NCBI RefSeq assembly: GCF_918698095.1
Contig: NZ_CAKKLY010000027.1
Coordinates: 1-64,000 of the forward strand
Origin: Arthrobacter sp. Bi83
Lineage (GTDB): Bacteria > Actinomycetota > Actinomycetes > Actinomycetales > Micrococcaceae
Direction: 5' to 3'
DNA length: 64,000 nucleotides
How positions within the stretch are numbered: position 1 is the stretch's first letter; every line of letters starts with the position of its first letter. This document shows, piece after piece, positions 26,389-36,216 of the stretch. The position numbers were made by a program, and so were the translations under genes. The notes under the pieces were generated by a model. The model was not told where the DNA came from, made no database searches, and saw only the letters and a program-made list of their open reading frames with translations.

Positions 26389-28929
26389 ATGCCATCAAGT
26401 TCATCAAGCCCCGCAAAGCGGGCCTGCACCCTGGCGCTAGCCGGATCACTGGCAGCAGCGATGCTGTCACTGGCCCCGGCATTGGGCGCCAACGCAGAGT
26501 CCGCAAACCGAACAATCAACGTCAACGCCGCTGAGGCCGGGCCCAAGATCGATCCGGCCATGTACGGGGCATTCTTCGAGGACATCAACCAGGGCGCCGA
26601 CGGCGGCATCTATGCCGAGCTCGTGCAGAACCGGTCGTTTGAATTCAATTCGGGGGACAACCGCACGTTTACGCCGATGACCGCCTGGGAGGTCCTGAAG
26701 CGTGGCAGCGACGGAACTGCCGCCGTCGTCAATGACGACAACCGGCTGAACCAAAACAACAGGAACTACCTGAAAATCGAAGCTACCTCTGCCGGCGCAG
26801 GCGCCGGCGCCGGAGTCGGGGTCCGCAACAGCGGCTGGAACGCGGGGCAGAAGCTCGAGGCGCACAAGAAGTACACCTACTCAGTCTGGGCGCGCACGTC
26901 CAACCCGGCCGGAACAAACCTGGCTGTAACGTTGGAGACCCCCGAAGGTGCCCGGCTCGATCTCGCGTCGATCAAAGTCAAAGGTGACAAGTGGGCCAAA
27001 TACGATGTGACGCTGTCGCCCAAATCGTCCACCGGGGCCGGCCGGCTGGCGACAGTGGTGCAAGGGACCGGCACCGTCAGGCTCGACATGGTCTCGCTCT
27101 TCCCGAAGGACACCTGGAACGGCAGGGAAAACGGCCTTCGCAGGGACCTCGCCGAAAAGATTGCGGACCTGAAGCCGGGATTCCTGCGCTTCCCCGGCGG
27201 CTGCATCGTCAACACGGGGAGTTACGACACGTATTCGGCGCCCAATTACACCCGGGCCCGCACCTACCAGTGGAAAGACACCATCGGTCCGGTGGAACAG
27301 CGGCCCGCGAACCGTAACTTCTGGGGCTATAACCAGACGTACGGACTCGGCTACATGGAGTACTTCCAGTGGGCCGAGGATATGGGTGCGGCCCCGGTGC
27401 CGGTCGTGCCGGTCGGCGTCACGGGCTGCGGCGATAACAACAGTGCTCCGGACCAGGCAACCCTTGACCGGTACATCCAGGACACCCTGGACCTGATCGA
27501 ATTCGCCAACGGTGACGCCAGTACCACGTGGGGCGCCAAACGCATTGCCTACGGCCATCCGGCGCCCTACAACCTGGACCGCCTTGAGGTTGGCAACGAA
27601 GAGTACAAGCCTGAATTCAAGGAATACTTCGTCCAGTTCCAAGACGCTATCCGCGCGAAGTATCCGAGCATCAAGATCATCAGCAACACCGGCCCGGACG
27701 ACCAAGGCGCAATCTTCGACGACCTGTCCAAGTTCAACACCGATCGAAAAGTCGACATGGTCGACGAGCACTACTACAACGATCCGTCCTGGTTCCTGAA
27801 CAACAATCACCGCTACGACTCCTATGACCGCAACAGCTACAAGGTCTGGCTCGGCGAATACGCATCGTTGGGCAATAAGCCGGCCAACGCACTCGCCGAA
27901 GCGTCCTACATGACCGGCCTGGAACGCAACGCAGACGTTGTGAAGATGGCCTCGTACGCGCCTCTGATCGCGAATGAGGCCAACACCCAATGGAGCCCGG
28001 ACATGTTGTTCTTCAACGGAACCTCTGTGCGGACCACCCCCAACTACGAGGTCCAGAAGCTGTTCATGACAAACGTCGGCACCCAGGTGGTGCCCAGCGC
28101 GCAGAAGAACCCGGCCTCAACCGTGGTGCCGATTGCAGGGAAGATCGGGCTGTCCACCTGGGCCACCTCCGCCAAATACGACAATGTGAAGGTGACCGGC
28201 AGCGACGGGGCCGCGCTGTTCAGCGACGACTTCTCGGGCACGGCCGCCGCCTGGACGGGCAACGGCACCGGCTCCTGGTCGATCCAGGACGGCGCCTACG
28301 TCCAGTCAAGCACCACGGCACAGAACACCATGGTCACGGCCGGCAGCCCGGAGTGGAGCAACTACACGCTCAGCACGAAGGCCACAAAGCTGGCCGGTTC
28401 CGAGGGGTTCCTCGTCTCCTTCGGCGTCAAGGACACCGGAAACTACTTCTGGTGGAACCTCGGCGGCTGGAACAACTCGAAGTCCGTCGTCGAGAAGGCC
28501 GTCAACGGTGCCAAGACCACTGTCATTGAAAAGAACACCGTGATCCAGACCGGCCACGAGTACGACATCCGCATCGAAGTCACCGGGCGCACCGCGAAAC
28601 TCTACCTGGACAACGTTCTGTGGGGAACGGTGGACGACACCACCGCCGATCCCGTCTACTCGGTGGTCACGAAGGATGAAAAGTCGGGCGACACCATCGT
28701 CAAGGTCGTCAACACTTCAACCGACAAAGCGCCGGTAGACATCAACGTGACCGGCGCCGCCAACATCGCAGCCACTGCTGCGGTGACGACACTCACCGAG
28801 ACTGCCGACGGGCAGACCCTAGCCCCTGCTGCCAGCACTTTCAGCGGTGCAGGTCCGAAGTTCACCTACACCTTCGAGCCCAATTCCGTCACGTTCATCC
28901 GCCTGGCTGACGGCAGCTCACGCAAATAA
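26389..28929 (+). CDS. Secreted GH51 alpha-L-arabinofuranosidase with extra C-terminal domain
   Basis: 846 residues from ATG 26389, with GGAGAAAGG upstream and a Sec-type signal peptide to about residue 35. GH51 features: AMYGAFFEDINQGADGGIYAE near the mature N-terminus, a carbohydrate-binding beta-sandwich at about 95-220, the catalytic barrel with acid/base Glu404 in GNEEY and nucleophile Glu490 in LGEYAS. A second jelly-roll at about 610-770 (DDFSGTAAAWTGNG to LWGTVDD) interrupts the C-terminal beta domain that ends TFIRLADGS. It removes alpha-linked L-arabinofuranose from arabinan or arabinoxylan outside the cell. Controlled by the operator at 26244 and followed by a strong hairpin. Confidence 0.92.
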   Translation: MPSSSSSPAKRACTLALAGSLAAAMLSLAPALGANAESANRTINVNAAEAGPKIDPAMYGAFFEDINQGADGGIYAELVQNRSFEFNSGDNRTFTPMTAWEVLKRGSDGTAAVVNDDNRLNQNNRNYLKIEATSAGAGAGAGVGVRNSGWNAGQKLEAHKKYTYSVWARTSNPAGTNLAVTLETPEGARLDLASIKVKGDKWAKYDVTLSPKSSTGAGRLATVVQGTGTVRLDMVSLFPKDTWNGRENGLRRDLAEKIADLKPGFLRFPGGCIVNTGSYDTYSAPNYTRARTYQWKDTIGPVEQRPANRNFWGYNQTYGLGYMEYFQWAEDMGAAPVPVVPVGVTGCGDNNSAPDQATLDRYIQDTLDLIEFANGDASTTWGAKRIAYGHPAPYNLDRLEVGNEEYKPEFKEYFVQFQDAIRAKYPSIKIISNTGPDDQGAIFDDLSKFNTDRKVDMVDEHYYNDPSWFLNNNHRYDSYDRNSYKVWLGEYASLGNKPANALAEASYMTGLERNADVVKMASYAPLIANEANTQWSPDMLFFNGTSVRTTPNYEVQKLFMTNVGTQVVPSAQKNPASTVVPIAGKIGLSTWATSAKYDNVKVTGSDGAALFSDDFSGTAAAWTGNGTGSWSIQDGAYVQSSTTAQNTMVTAGSPEWSNYTLSTKATKLAGSEGFLVSFGVKDTGNYFWWNLGGWNNSKSVVEKAVNGAKTTVIEKNTVIQTGHEYDIRIEVTGRTAKLYLDNVLWGTVDDTTADPVYSVVTKDEKSGDTIVKVVNTSTDKAPVDINVTGAANIAATAAVTTLTETADGQTLAPAASTFSGAGPKFTYTFEPNSVTFIRLADGSSRK

Positions 28930-28953
28930 GAGGGGTAACCCGGTCTTGAACCA

Positions 28954-28986
28954 GGAGGGGCCGGGCCAGCCCGGCCCGGCCCCTCC
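28954..28986 (+). terminator. GC-rich hairpin after the GH51 gene
   Basis: GGAGGGGCCGGGC (28954-28966) pairs perfectly with GCCCGGCCCCTCC (28974-28986), 7-base loop, 25 bases after the stop. Probable terminator, so the downstream genes may need their own promoter. Confidence 0.65.
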
Positions 28987-29056
28987 GCAGCGTTCAAAAA
29001 AACGACACCCGGGCCACCTGGCAATTTCCTCCGCGCGGCAACGTATCGGAGATCCA

Positions 29057-29585
29057 ATGACGAATCACGTATCCAGGCGTAATGTCCTCAGGCTCGGAGC
29101 GGCTGCGGCGGCGCTTCCGTGGCTTCCATCGCTTGCAGCGGCAACCACGACGGCCGCTGCGCAAGGGCCCATGGCGACCGCCAACGGCCTTGCCTCGGCC
29201 ATTACCGTGCGTCCCTTCAATCTGTCCGATGTCACCCTCGGCCCCGGAGTGTTTGCCCGGAAGCGCGAGCTGATCCTCAAGTTCGCCCGGGGCTACGACG
29301 AGCGGCGCTACATCAACGTATTCCGGGCCAACGCCGGCCTCCAGCCCATTGCCGGCGTAACCCCCTTGCCTGCCGGCGGGGACGGCCTCGACGGAGAAGC
29401 AAACGGAAATCTCAGGGGCCATTTCACCGGCCACCACATGTCCTTGCTGGCCCAGGCCTATGCCAGCACAGCTGAGGACGTGTTCGGGACGGATCGACTT
29501 TGCCCAGCGAAGCGTCGGTGAGGCGGCCCTGCGGGACCTTCTCGTCAGCGGCGCGCAAGCGCTCATCATCAGGCTGACCTCCTGA
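29057..29585 (+). pseudogene. Truncated GH127 (DUF1680) beta-L-arabinofuranosidase
   Basis: From ATG 29057 a twin-arginine signal (VSRRNVLRLG) is followed by the N-terminal signature of the GH127/DUF1680 family: FNLSDVTLGPGVFARKRELI, INVFRANAGLQPI, and GNLRGHFTGHHMSLLAQAYA. Similarity stops at about residue 146 and the frame ends at 29521 after 154 residues, against roughly 600-900 in the family; the catalytic half is missing. A second frame, shifted by one, stays open from 29493 to a stop at 29585 and may be a remnant. This reads as an internal deletion plus frameshift of a secreted beta-L-arabinofuranosidase. Confidence 0.8.
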
Positions 29586-29662
29586 ACCGGTCCGCCCTGG
29601 CCCGCATTAGTTCCCATCCCGTCAACCGCGGCCTCGCGGCCGCCCTAACGAAAGCATCCTTC

Positions 29663-31903
29663 ATGCCCCTAATGATTCCCAGAGCCCGCACAGGGCCGGC
29701 CGTCCTCACGGCGGCCGCCCTTGTGCTTGGCGGCCTCGCCGCAGGCGCTCCCGCCCAAGCCGCCATTGACGACGGCCTCGTCCTCAAATACAACCTGACC
29801 GAACCGGCCAGCTCCGTCGCCGAAGACACCTCCGGACATGGCCGCAACGGCGTGATCAGCGGCGATGCCACCAGCCTGGGCAGCGAAGGGCTGCAGCTCG
29901 GCGGCACGGACGCCCATGTCCGCCTGCCGAACGACGTTATGCGCGGGCTCGACTCCATCACCGTCTCCACCGACGTGAGGATCGCGCCCGACCAGGCTGC
30001 CCCCTACTTCATTTGGGGGCTGGGCAACACCACCAACGGCGCAGGCAACGGCTACCTCTTCACCACCGGCAACTCCTACCGGACCTCCATCGCCAGCGGC
30101 AACTGGTCAACGGAGCAGACCACCAGCGCCAACCGGGATCTGGCACGCGGCGCGTGGAAAACCATTACCTATACCCTCAGCGGCGGAACGGCCGTTCTCT
30201 ACGAAGATGGTACGGAAGTTGCGCGCAAGACCGGCGTCACCATCACCCCGGGAAGCATCGGGGGAGGAACGACGACGGCGAATTACCTTGGCAGGTCCGT
30301 CTACACCGGAGACAAGTACCTGAAGGGGCAGGTCCGCGACTTCCGCATCTACAACCGTGCCCTCTCGGCAGCCGAAGTACGCGAGCTCGGCTACGTGTCC
30401 CCGGAACAGCGGGTGGCCCTCGATCTGCAAAATCTGTCGCTCGGAGACACCAGTGCTGTGACGGCCGACCTGAAGCTGCCCACTGCCGGACCCAACGGCT
30501 CGGCTTACACCTGGACCTCCTCCGATCCGGCCTCCGTGTCACCCCAGGGAATTGTGGCCCGCCCGGCCAACGGAACCGGCAACGCCACTGTGACCCTGAC
30601 CGCCACGGCCACCTCCGGCGCGGCATCGGCGTCGAAGTCGTTCTCCGTCACGGTGCCCGAAGACATCAGCGACGACCAGAAAGTCAGCGAGGCCGCCGCA
30701 GGACTGAACGTGTGGGATGCCGACGCGATCCGCGGGAACATCACCCTACCCGCGGCGGGGTTGCTCGGAACCAAGGTGGAGTGGAAGTCGAACCACGACG
30801 CCGTCATCACTGCCACCGGCGAAGTCAACCGGCCCGCCTACGGCAGCCGGGCGGCAAGCGTTGATCTGCAGGCAACCGTCACTCTCGGCAAGGCGAAGTC
30901 CAAGAAGAAGTTCCGTGTCACGGTCCTTCCGCTGCCCAAGACAGAGGCCAAAGAGGGCTACGCCTTCGCGTACTTCACCGGCAACGACATCGCCGGGGAG
31001 AACATCTCCATGGCTGCCAGCCGGGGAAATGACGCACTGAAGTGGGACGAACTCAATGGCGGAAAGCCGGTGGTGAAGTCCAGTCTTGGCACAAAGGGCC
31101 TGCGCGACCCGTTCGTCATCCGCTCGCCGGAAGGCGACAAGTTCTACATGATCGCCACGGACCTCTCCATCGGCAGTGGAACCTCGTGGGACGCCTCCCA
31201 GCGCCAGGGCAGCCAGTACCTGGAAGTCTGGGAGTCAACGGACCTTGTGAACTGGTCCGGGCAGCGGCACGTCAAAGTCTCCCCGGACACCGCGGGAAAC
31301 ACCTGGGCGCCTGAAGCCCATTACGACGAGAAAATCGGAGCCTACGTCGTCTACTGGGCCTCCAAAATCTATGCCGACAACGACCCGGGCCACGCGGGCG
31401 GCACCCACAACAAGATGATGTACTCCACCACGCGGGACTTCCGGACCTTCAGCGAGGCCAAAGTCTGGAACGACCCGGGTGACTCCGTCATCGACTCCAC
31501 TGTTATCAAGGAGGGCGACACCTACTACCGCTTCACCAAGGACGAGGCCCGTGTCTCCGGGTGCCTCGACATCATGCAGGAGAAGTCCACGGATCTGCTG
31601 GCCGTCGATCTGCCCGAAACGAACCCGCGCAACTGGTCCCTGATGGCCAACTGCATCGGCAAGAACGCCGGGACCGGCGGCGTTGAAGGGCCGACCGTCT
31701 TCAAATCGAACACTGAGGAGAAGTACTACCTGTTCGTGGATGAGTTTGGCGGCCGCGGCTACATCCCGCTGGAGAGCACCAGCCTGGAGAACCCCAACTG
31801 GAAGCTCTCGACCAACTACGAGCTGCCGCGGGCTCCGCGCCACGGCACCGTCCTGCCCGTAACCAAATCGGAGTTGGACCGGCTGCACAGCCAGCTGGGT
31901 TAA
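29663..31903 (+). CDS. Secreted multidomain GH43 arabinan hydrolase (LamG + Ig-like + GH43)
   Basis: 746 residues. Signal peptide to about 34; a laminin-G/concanavalin-like domain at about 35-240 (LVLKYNLTEPASSVAEDTSGHGRNG to FRIYNRALSAAEVRELG); two bacterial Ig-like repeats at about 250-425, each ending in a VTV strand (SFSVTVPE, FRVTVLPL); then a GH43 catalytic domain. Its acids are Asp482 in LRDPF, Asp611 in VIDST and Glu675 in VEGPT. Such enzymes release arabinose or arabino-oligosaccharides from arabinan at the cell surface. The ribosome site is weak. A T-tailed terminator follows. Confidence 0.88.
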   Translation: MPLMIPRARTGPAVLTAAALVLGGLAAGAPAQAAIDDGLVLKYNLTEPASSVAEDTSGHGRNGVISGDATSLGSEGLQLGGTDAHVRLPNDVMRGLDSITVSTDVRIAPDQAAPYFIWGLGNTTNGAGNGYLFTTGNSYRTSIASGNWSTEQTTSANRDLARGAWKTITYTLSGGTAVLYEDGTEVARKTGVTITPGSIGGGTTTANYLGRSVYTGDKYLKGQVRDFRIYNRALSAAEVRELGYVSPEQRVALDLQNLSLGDTSAVTADLKLPTAGPNGSAYTWTSSDPASVSPQGIVARPANGTGNATVTLTATATSGAASASKSFSVTVPEDISDDQKVSEAAAGLNVWDADAIRGNITLPAAGLLGTKVEWKSNHDAVITATGEVNRPAYGSRAASVDLQATVTLGKAKSKKKFRVTVLPLPKTEAKEGYAFAYFTGNDIAGENISMAASRGNDALKWDELNGGKPVVKSSLGTKGLRDPFVIRSPEGDKFYMIATDLSIGSGTSWDASQRQGSQYLEVWESTDLVNWSGQRHVKVSPDTAGNTWAPEAHYDEKIGAYVVYWASKIYADNDPGHAGGTHNKMMYSTTRDFRTFSEAKVWNDPGDSVIDSTVIKEGDTYYRFTKDEARVSGCLDIMQEKSTDLLAVDLPETNPRNWSLMANCIGKNAGTGGVEGPTVFKSNTEEKYYLFVDEFGGRGYIPLESTSLENPNWKLSTNYELPRAPRHGTVLPVTKSELDRLHSQLG

Positions 31904-31951
31904 GGCCCCGCGTCTCAGCGCGCCGCATCGCAGCGTCTGACGTTTAGCAGG

Positions 31952-31995
31952 ACAGGGGGCTCCGCCATGCCGGCGGGGTCCCCTGTGCTGTTTTT
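31952..31995 (+). terminator. Rho-independent terminator after the GH43 gene
   Basis: Hairpin with outer arms ACAGGGG (31952-31958) and CCCCTGT (31980-31986), an inner GC-rich stem, and TTTTT at 31991-31995. It ends the arabinosidase transcript before the araB promoter. Confidence 0.8.
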
Positions 31996-32031
31996 GCAAC
32001 ACAGGACCTGGAAATTGGTCACGGCCAATGC

Positions 32032-32060
32032 TTGACGCGCGATATGTTAGCGTTCACAAT
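32032..32060 (+). promoter_or_regulatory. araB promoter with embedded LacI-type operator
   Basis: -35 TTGACG (32032-32037), 17 bases, -10 CACAAT (32055-32060). Operator TGTTAGCGTTCACA at 32045-32058 covers the spacer and most of the -10. It is identical, base for base, to the operator of the importer promoter, so a bound repressor would block RNA polymerase at both. Confidence 0.78.
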
Positions 32061-32128
32061 CTAAGAGAATCATTTACGTTTTCGACACCGGGCACAGGGG
32101 CCAGTACCTCCCGGATGGAGGTTTTAGC

Positions 32129-33892
32129 ATGCAATCTGTTGATGACACCGGTTTCACTGCCGGCAGCGAAAACTATGTGATCGGGGTGGATTACGGCACC
32201 TTGTCGGGCCGTGCCGTGGTGGTGCGGGTTCGCGACGGCAAGGAGCTGGGCAGCGGCGTGTTCGACTACCCGCACGCGGTGGTCACGGAGGCGCTTCCGG
32301 CGGACGTGGCGGACGACGGCGTAGCCCGGCTTCCCGGGGAGTGGGCGCTTCAGGTGCCGAACGATTACCGGGATGTGCTCCGGCACGCTGTGCCGGCGGC
32401 GATCGAGGATGCGGGGATTGACCCGTCCGCGGTGGTCGGGATCGCGACGGACTTTACAGCGTGCACGATGGTGCCGGTCAAGGCTGACGGCACGCCGCTG
32501 AACGAGCTGCCGGGCTTCGCGAACCGGCCGCACGCCTACGTCAAGCTCTGGCGTCACCATGCGGCACAGGGCCAGGCGGACCGCATCAATGCGCTGGCGG
32601 CGGAGTTGGGCGAGACATGGCTTCCGCGCTACGGCGGGCTGATCTCGTCCGAGTGGGAGTTCGCCAAGGGCCTGCAGCTGCTGGAAGAGGATCCGGAAGC
32701 GTACGCGGAGATGGACCACTGGGTGGAGGCGGCGGACTGGATCGTCTGGCAGCTGTGCGGCAACTATGTCCGCAACGCCTGCACGGCCGGCTACAAGGGC
32801 ATCTACCAGGACGGCAATTACCCGTCCGAGAAGTTCCTGGCCGCCCTGAATCCGCAGTTCAGGGACTTCGTGTCCGCCAAGCTGGAGCACACCATCGGCC
32901 GCCTCGGCGACGCCGCCGGCTTCCTCACCGCCGAGGCCGCTGCCTGGACCGGACTGCCTGAGGGCATCGCGGTGGCCGTCGGCAATGTGGATGCCCACGT
33001 CACTGCACCGGCCGCCAAAGCGGTGGAGCCGGGCCAGCTCGTGGCCATCATGGGCACGTCCACGTGCCACGTCATGAACGGGGACGTGCTGCGCGAAGTG
33101 CCCGGCATGTGCGGGGTGGTGGACGGCGGCATCGTGGAAGGACTCTGGGGTTACGAGGCCGGCCAGTCCGGTGTGGGCGACATCTTCGGCTGGTTCACCA
33201 AGTACGGCGTCCCGCCGGAATACCACCAGGCTGCTGCGGCGGCGGATCTGGGCATCCACGAATACCTGACCGAACTGGCCTCCAAGCAGGCGATCGGCGA
33301 GCATGGCCTGATCGCCCTGGACTGGCATTCGGGGAACCGGTCCGTGCTCGTGGACCACGAACTGTCCGGTGTGGTGGTGGGCCAGACGCTGGCGACCCGC
33401 CCGGAGGACCTCTACCGGGCGCTGCTGGAGGCCACGGCCTTCGGCACCCGCACCATTGTTGATGCCTTCCGCGACTCGGGCGTGCCGGTGAAGGAATTCA
33501 TCGTGGCCGGCGGGCTGCTAAAGAACAAACTCTTGATGCAGATCTACGCCGACATCACCGGGCTGCAGCTCTCCACCATCGGCTCCGCCCAGGGCCCGGC
33601 CCTCGGCTCTGCCATCCACGCGGCCGTCGCCGCGGGCAAGTACGCGGACATCCGGGCAGCCGCGGCGGCCATGGGCTCGGCACCCGGAGGCGTTTACACT
33701 CCCATTCCGGAGAACGTCGCGGCCTACGAGGAACTCTTCCGGGAATACCGCACTCTGCACGACTACTTCGGCCGGGGAACCAACGAGGTCATGCACCGGC
33801 TCAAGGCCCTCCAGCGGAAGGCCGCCAGCCAGCGCAACGACGCCAAGTCCATGCAGGCACGGGCCCTCCTCACCGAAGGAGTCCCCGCGTGA
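32129..33892 (+). CDS. araB: L-ribulokinase
   Basis: 587 residues, slightly longer than the E. coli enzyme, FGGY kinase fold. The N-terminal nucleotide loop is DYGTLSGRAVVV at about 21-32; the C-terminal half has ATAFGTRTIVDAF and GGLLKNKLLMQIYADI typical of AraB. It phosphorylates L-ribulose to L-ribulose 5-phosphate in the cytoplasm. ATG 32129 is preceded by GGAGG. First gene of araB-araD-araA; its stop overlaps the araD GTG by four bases. Confidence 0.96.
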   Translation: MQSVDDTGFTAGSENYVIGVDYGTLSGRAVVVRVRDGKELGSGVFDYPHAVVTEALPADVADDGVARLPGEWALQVPNDYRDVLRHAVPAAIEDAGIDPSAVVGIATDFTACTMVPVKADGTPLNELPGFANRPHAYVKLWRHHAAQGQADRINALAAELGETWLPRYGGLISSEWEFAKGLQLLEEDPEAYAEMDHWVEAADWIVWQLCGNYVRNACTAGYKGIYQDGNYPSEKFLAALNPQFRDFVSAKLEHTIGRLGDAAGFLTAEAAAWTGLPEGIAVAVGNVDAHVTAPAAKAVEPGQLVAIMGTSTCHVMNGDVLREVPGMCGVVDGGIVEGLWGYEAGQSGVGDIFGWFTKYGVPPEYHQAAAAADLGIHEYLTELASKQAIGEHGLIALDWHSGNRSVLVDHELSGVVVGQTLATRPEDLYRALLEATAFGTRTIVDAFRDSGVPVKEFIVAGGLLKNKLLMQIYADITGLQLSTIGSAQGPALGSAIHAAVAAGKYADIRAAAAAMGSAPGGVYTPIPENVAAYEELFREYRTLHDYFGRGTNEVMHRLKALQRKAASQRNDAKSMQARALLTEGVPA

Positions 33893-34599
33893 GCGCCCTG
33901 CTGGATACCCTGGCCCGCGTCCGGGCCGAGGTCTGCGCACTCCACGCCGAACTCACCCGCTACGAACTGGTGGTCTGGACCGCCGGCAACGTCTCCGGCC
34001 GCGTCCCGGGCTATGACCTCATGGTCATCAAGCCCTCCGGGGTCTCCTATGATGACCTGACCCCGGAGCTCATGGTGGTCACGGACCTGTACGGCACTCC
34101 TGTCACCAGCCTGTCTGCCGACGCCAACGGCGAACCGGCGCAATGGGAGAACCCTGCCCTCACGCCGTCCTCGGACACGGCTGCGCACGCCTACGTCTAC
34201 CGGCACATGCCGGAGGTCGGGGGAGTGGTGCACACCCACTCCACCTACGCCACGGCCTGGGCGGCGCGGGGAGAATCCATCCCGTGCGTGCTGACCATGA
34301 TGGGTGATGAATTCGGCGGCACCATCCCGGTGGGCCCCTTCGCGCTGATCGGCGACGATTCGATCGGCCGCGGCATCGTCGAAACCCTGCAGGCCTCCCA
34401 TTCGCCCGCGGTCCTGATGCAGAACCACGGCCCGTTCACCATCGGCAAGGACGCCCGGTCCGCGGTCAAGGCCGCCGTCATGTGCGAGGAAGTGGCCCGC
34501 ACGGTCCACATCTCACGGCAGCTGGGCGAGCCGCTTCCCATCGACCCGGGCCAGATCGAATCCCTCTACGCCCGCTACCAGAACGTCTACGGCCGCTAG
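33889..34599 (+). CDS. araD: L-ribulose-5-phosphate 4-epimerase
   Basis: 236 residues, class II aldolase/epimerase fold. Substrate and metal motifs: [19 protein letters not shown], the zinc ligand pair HTH at about 115-117, and [10 protein letters not shown]. It converts L-ribulose 5-phosphate to D-xylulose 5-phosphate for the pentose phosphate pathway. It starts with GTG overlapping the araB stop (GTGA), indicating translational coupling. Confidence 0.95.
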   Translation: MSALLDTLARVRAEVCALHAELTRYELVVWTAGNVSGRVPGYDLMVIKPSGVSYDDLTPELMVVTDLYGTPVTSLSADANGEPAQWENPALTPSSDTAAHAYVYRHMPEVGGVVHTHSTYATAWAARGESIPCVLTMMGDEFGGTIPVGPFALIGDDSIGRGIVETLQASHSPAVLMQNHGPFTIGKDARSAVKAAVMCEEVARTVHISRQLGEPLPIDPGQIESLYARYQNVYGR

Positions 34600-34646
34600 G
34601 CCCCTTAACCTGGCCGCCAGGCCCCTCAACTTTTCAGGAGAAACAC

Positions 34647-36167
34647 ATGTCCGACGCCAACACCACCTCCCTCGAGTCCTACGAGGTCTGGTTCCTCACC
34701 GGCAGCCAGCACCTCTACGGCGAAGACGTGCTGAAGCAGGTCGCCGCCCAGTCCCAGGAGATCGCCGCCGCGCTGAACGAGTCCTCCGAGGTCCCGGTCA
34801 AGCTGGTCTGGAAGCCTGTGCTGACGGATTCGGATGCCATCCGCCGCACAGCGCTCGAAGCGAACTCTGATGATTCGGTGATCGGCGTGACCGCGTGGAT
34901 GCACACCTTCTCCCCGGCCAAGATGTGGATCCAGGGCCTGGACCTGCTCCGCAAACCCCTCCTGCACCTGCACACCCAGGCCAACGTGGAACTGCCGTGG
35001 GCGGACATTGACTTCGACTTCATGAACCTGAACCAGGCCGCGCACGGCGACCGCGAGTTCGGCTACATCCAGTCCCGCCTCGGCATCCCGCGCAAAACCG
35101 TCGTCGGGCACGTGTCCAACCCGGAGGTCGCCCGCCAGGTCGGGGTCTGGCAGCGCGCTTCGGCCGGCTGGGCCGCCGTCCGGACCCTGAAGCTGACCCG
35201 CTTCGGTGACAACATGCGCAACGTCGCCGTCACCGAAGGTGACAAGACCGAAGCCGAGCTGCGCTTCGGCGTTTCGGTCAACACGTGGTCCGTCAACGAG
35301 CTCGCCGACGCCGTACACGGCGCCGCAGAGGCCGACGTCGACGCCCTGGTCGCCGAGTACGAGCGCCGTTATGACGTGGTTCCGGAACTAAAGGCCGGCG
35401 GCGCCCGCCACGAGTCCCTGCGCTACAGCGCCCGCATTGAACTGGGACTGCGGTCCTTCCTGGAGGCCAACGGCTCCGCCGCTTTCACCACCTCCTTCGA
35501 GGACCTCGGCGAACTGCGCCAGCTGCCCGGCATGGCCGTGCAGCGGCTCATGGCCGACGGCTACGGCTTCGGCGCCGAGGGCGACTGGAAGACCGCCATC
35601 CTGGTCCGCGCCGCCAAGGTCATGGGAGCGGGACTGCCCGGCGGCGCCTCGCTCATGGAGGACTACACCTACCACCTCACCCCTGGCCAGGAGAAGATTC
35701 TCGGCGCGCACATGCTCGAGGTCTGCCCCTCCCTGACCGCCACGAAGCCGCGCGTGGAGATCCACCCGCTCGGCATCGGCGGCAAGGAAGACCCCGTCCG
35801 CATGGTCTTCGACACCGACGCCGGCCCCGGCGTCGTCGTGGCCCTCTCCGACATGCGCGACCGTTTCCGCCTCGTGGCGAACGCCGTCGACGTCGTGGAC
35901 CTCGACGAGCCGCTGCCCAACCTGCCCGTCGCCCGCGCCCTCTGGTCACCGAAGCCGGACTTCGCCACCTCCGCCGCCGCGTGGCTGACCGCCGGCGCGG
36001 CGCACCACACGGTCCTCTCCACCGCCGTCGGCATGGACGTCTTCGAGGACTTCGCCGAAATAGCCCAAACCGAGCTGCTGACCATCGACGACGGCACCAC
36101 CATCAAACAGTTCAAGAAGGAACTCGCCTGGAACGCCGCCTACTACAAACTCGCCGGCGGACTCTAG
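34647..36167 (+). CDS. araA: L-arabinose isomerase
   Basis: 506 residues (E. coli AraA has 500), starting at ATG 34647 after CAGGAG; the open frame extends back into araD but that part is not AraA-like. Family features: [16 protein letters not shown] at the start, [25 protein letters not shown], and [17 protein letters not shown] in the metal-site region. It isomerises L-arabinose to L-ribulose, the first step of the pathway. Last gene of araBDA. Confidence 0.97.
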   Translation: MSDANTTSLESYEVWFLTGSQHLYGEDVLKQVAAQSQEIAAALNESSEVPVKLVWKPVLTDSDAIRRTALEANSDDSVIGVTAWMHTFSPAKMWIQGLDLLRKPLLHLHTQANVELPWADIDFDFMNLNQAAHGDREFGYIQSRLGIPRKTVVGHVSNPEVARQVGVWQRASAGWAAVRTLKLTRFGDNMRNVAVTEGDKTEAELRFGVSVNTWSVNELADAVHGAAEADVDALVAEYERRYDVVPELKAGGARHESLRYSARIELGLRSFLEANGSAAFTTSFEDLGELRQLPGMAVQRLMADGYGFGAEGDWKTAILVRAAKVMGAGLPGGASLMEDYTYHLTPGQEKILGAHMLEVCPSLTATKPRVEIHPLGIGGKEDPVRMVFDTDAGPGVVVALSDMRDRFRLVANAVDVVDLDEPLPNLPVARALWSPKPDFATSAAAWLTAGAAHHTVLSTAVGMDVFEDFAEIAQTELLTIDDGTTIKQFKKELAWNAAYYKLAGGL

Positions 36168-36186
36168 CCCCTCCTGCAGCCTGATT

Positions 36187-36216
36187 GCGTGCCCGGCCTT
36201 ACGGGGCCGGGCGCGC
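36187..36216. terminator. Bidirectional hairpin between araA and the protease gene
   Basis: GCGTGCCCGGCC (36187-36198) with GGCCGGGCGCGC (36205-36216): a 12-bp stem with one G-T pair and a 6-base loop. It sits 20 bases past araA and spans the stop codon of the convergent protease gene. Confidence 0.65.
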
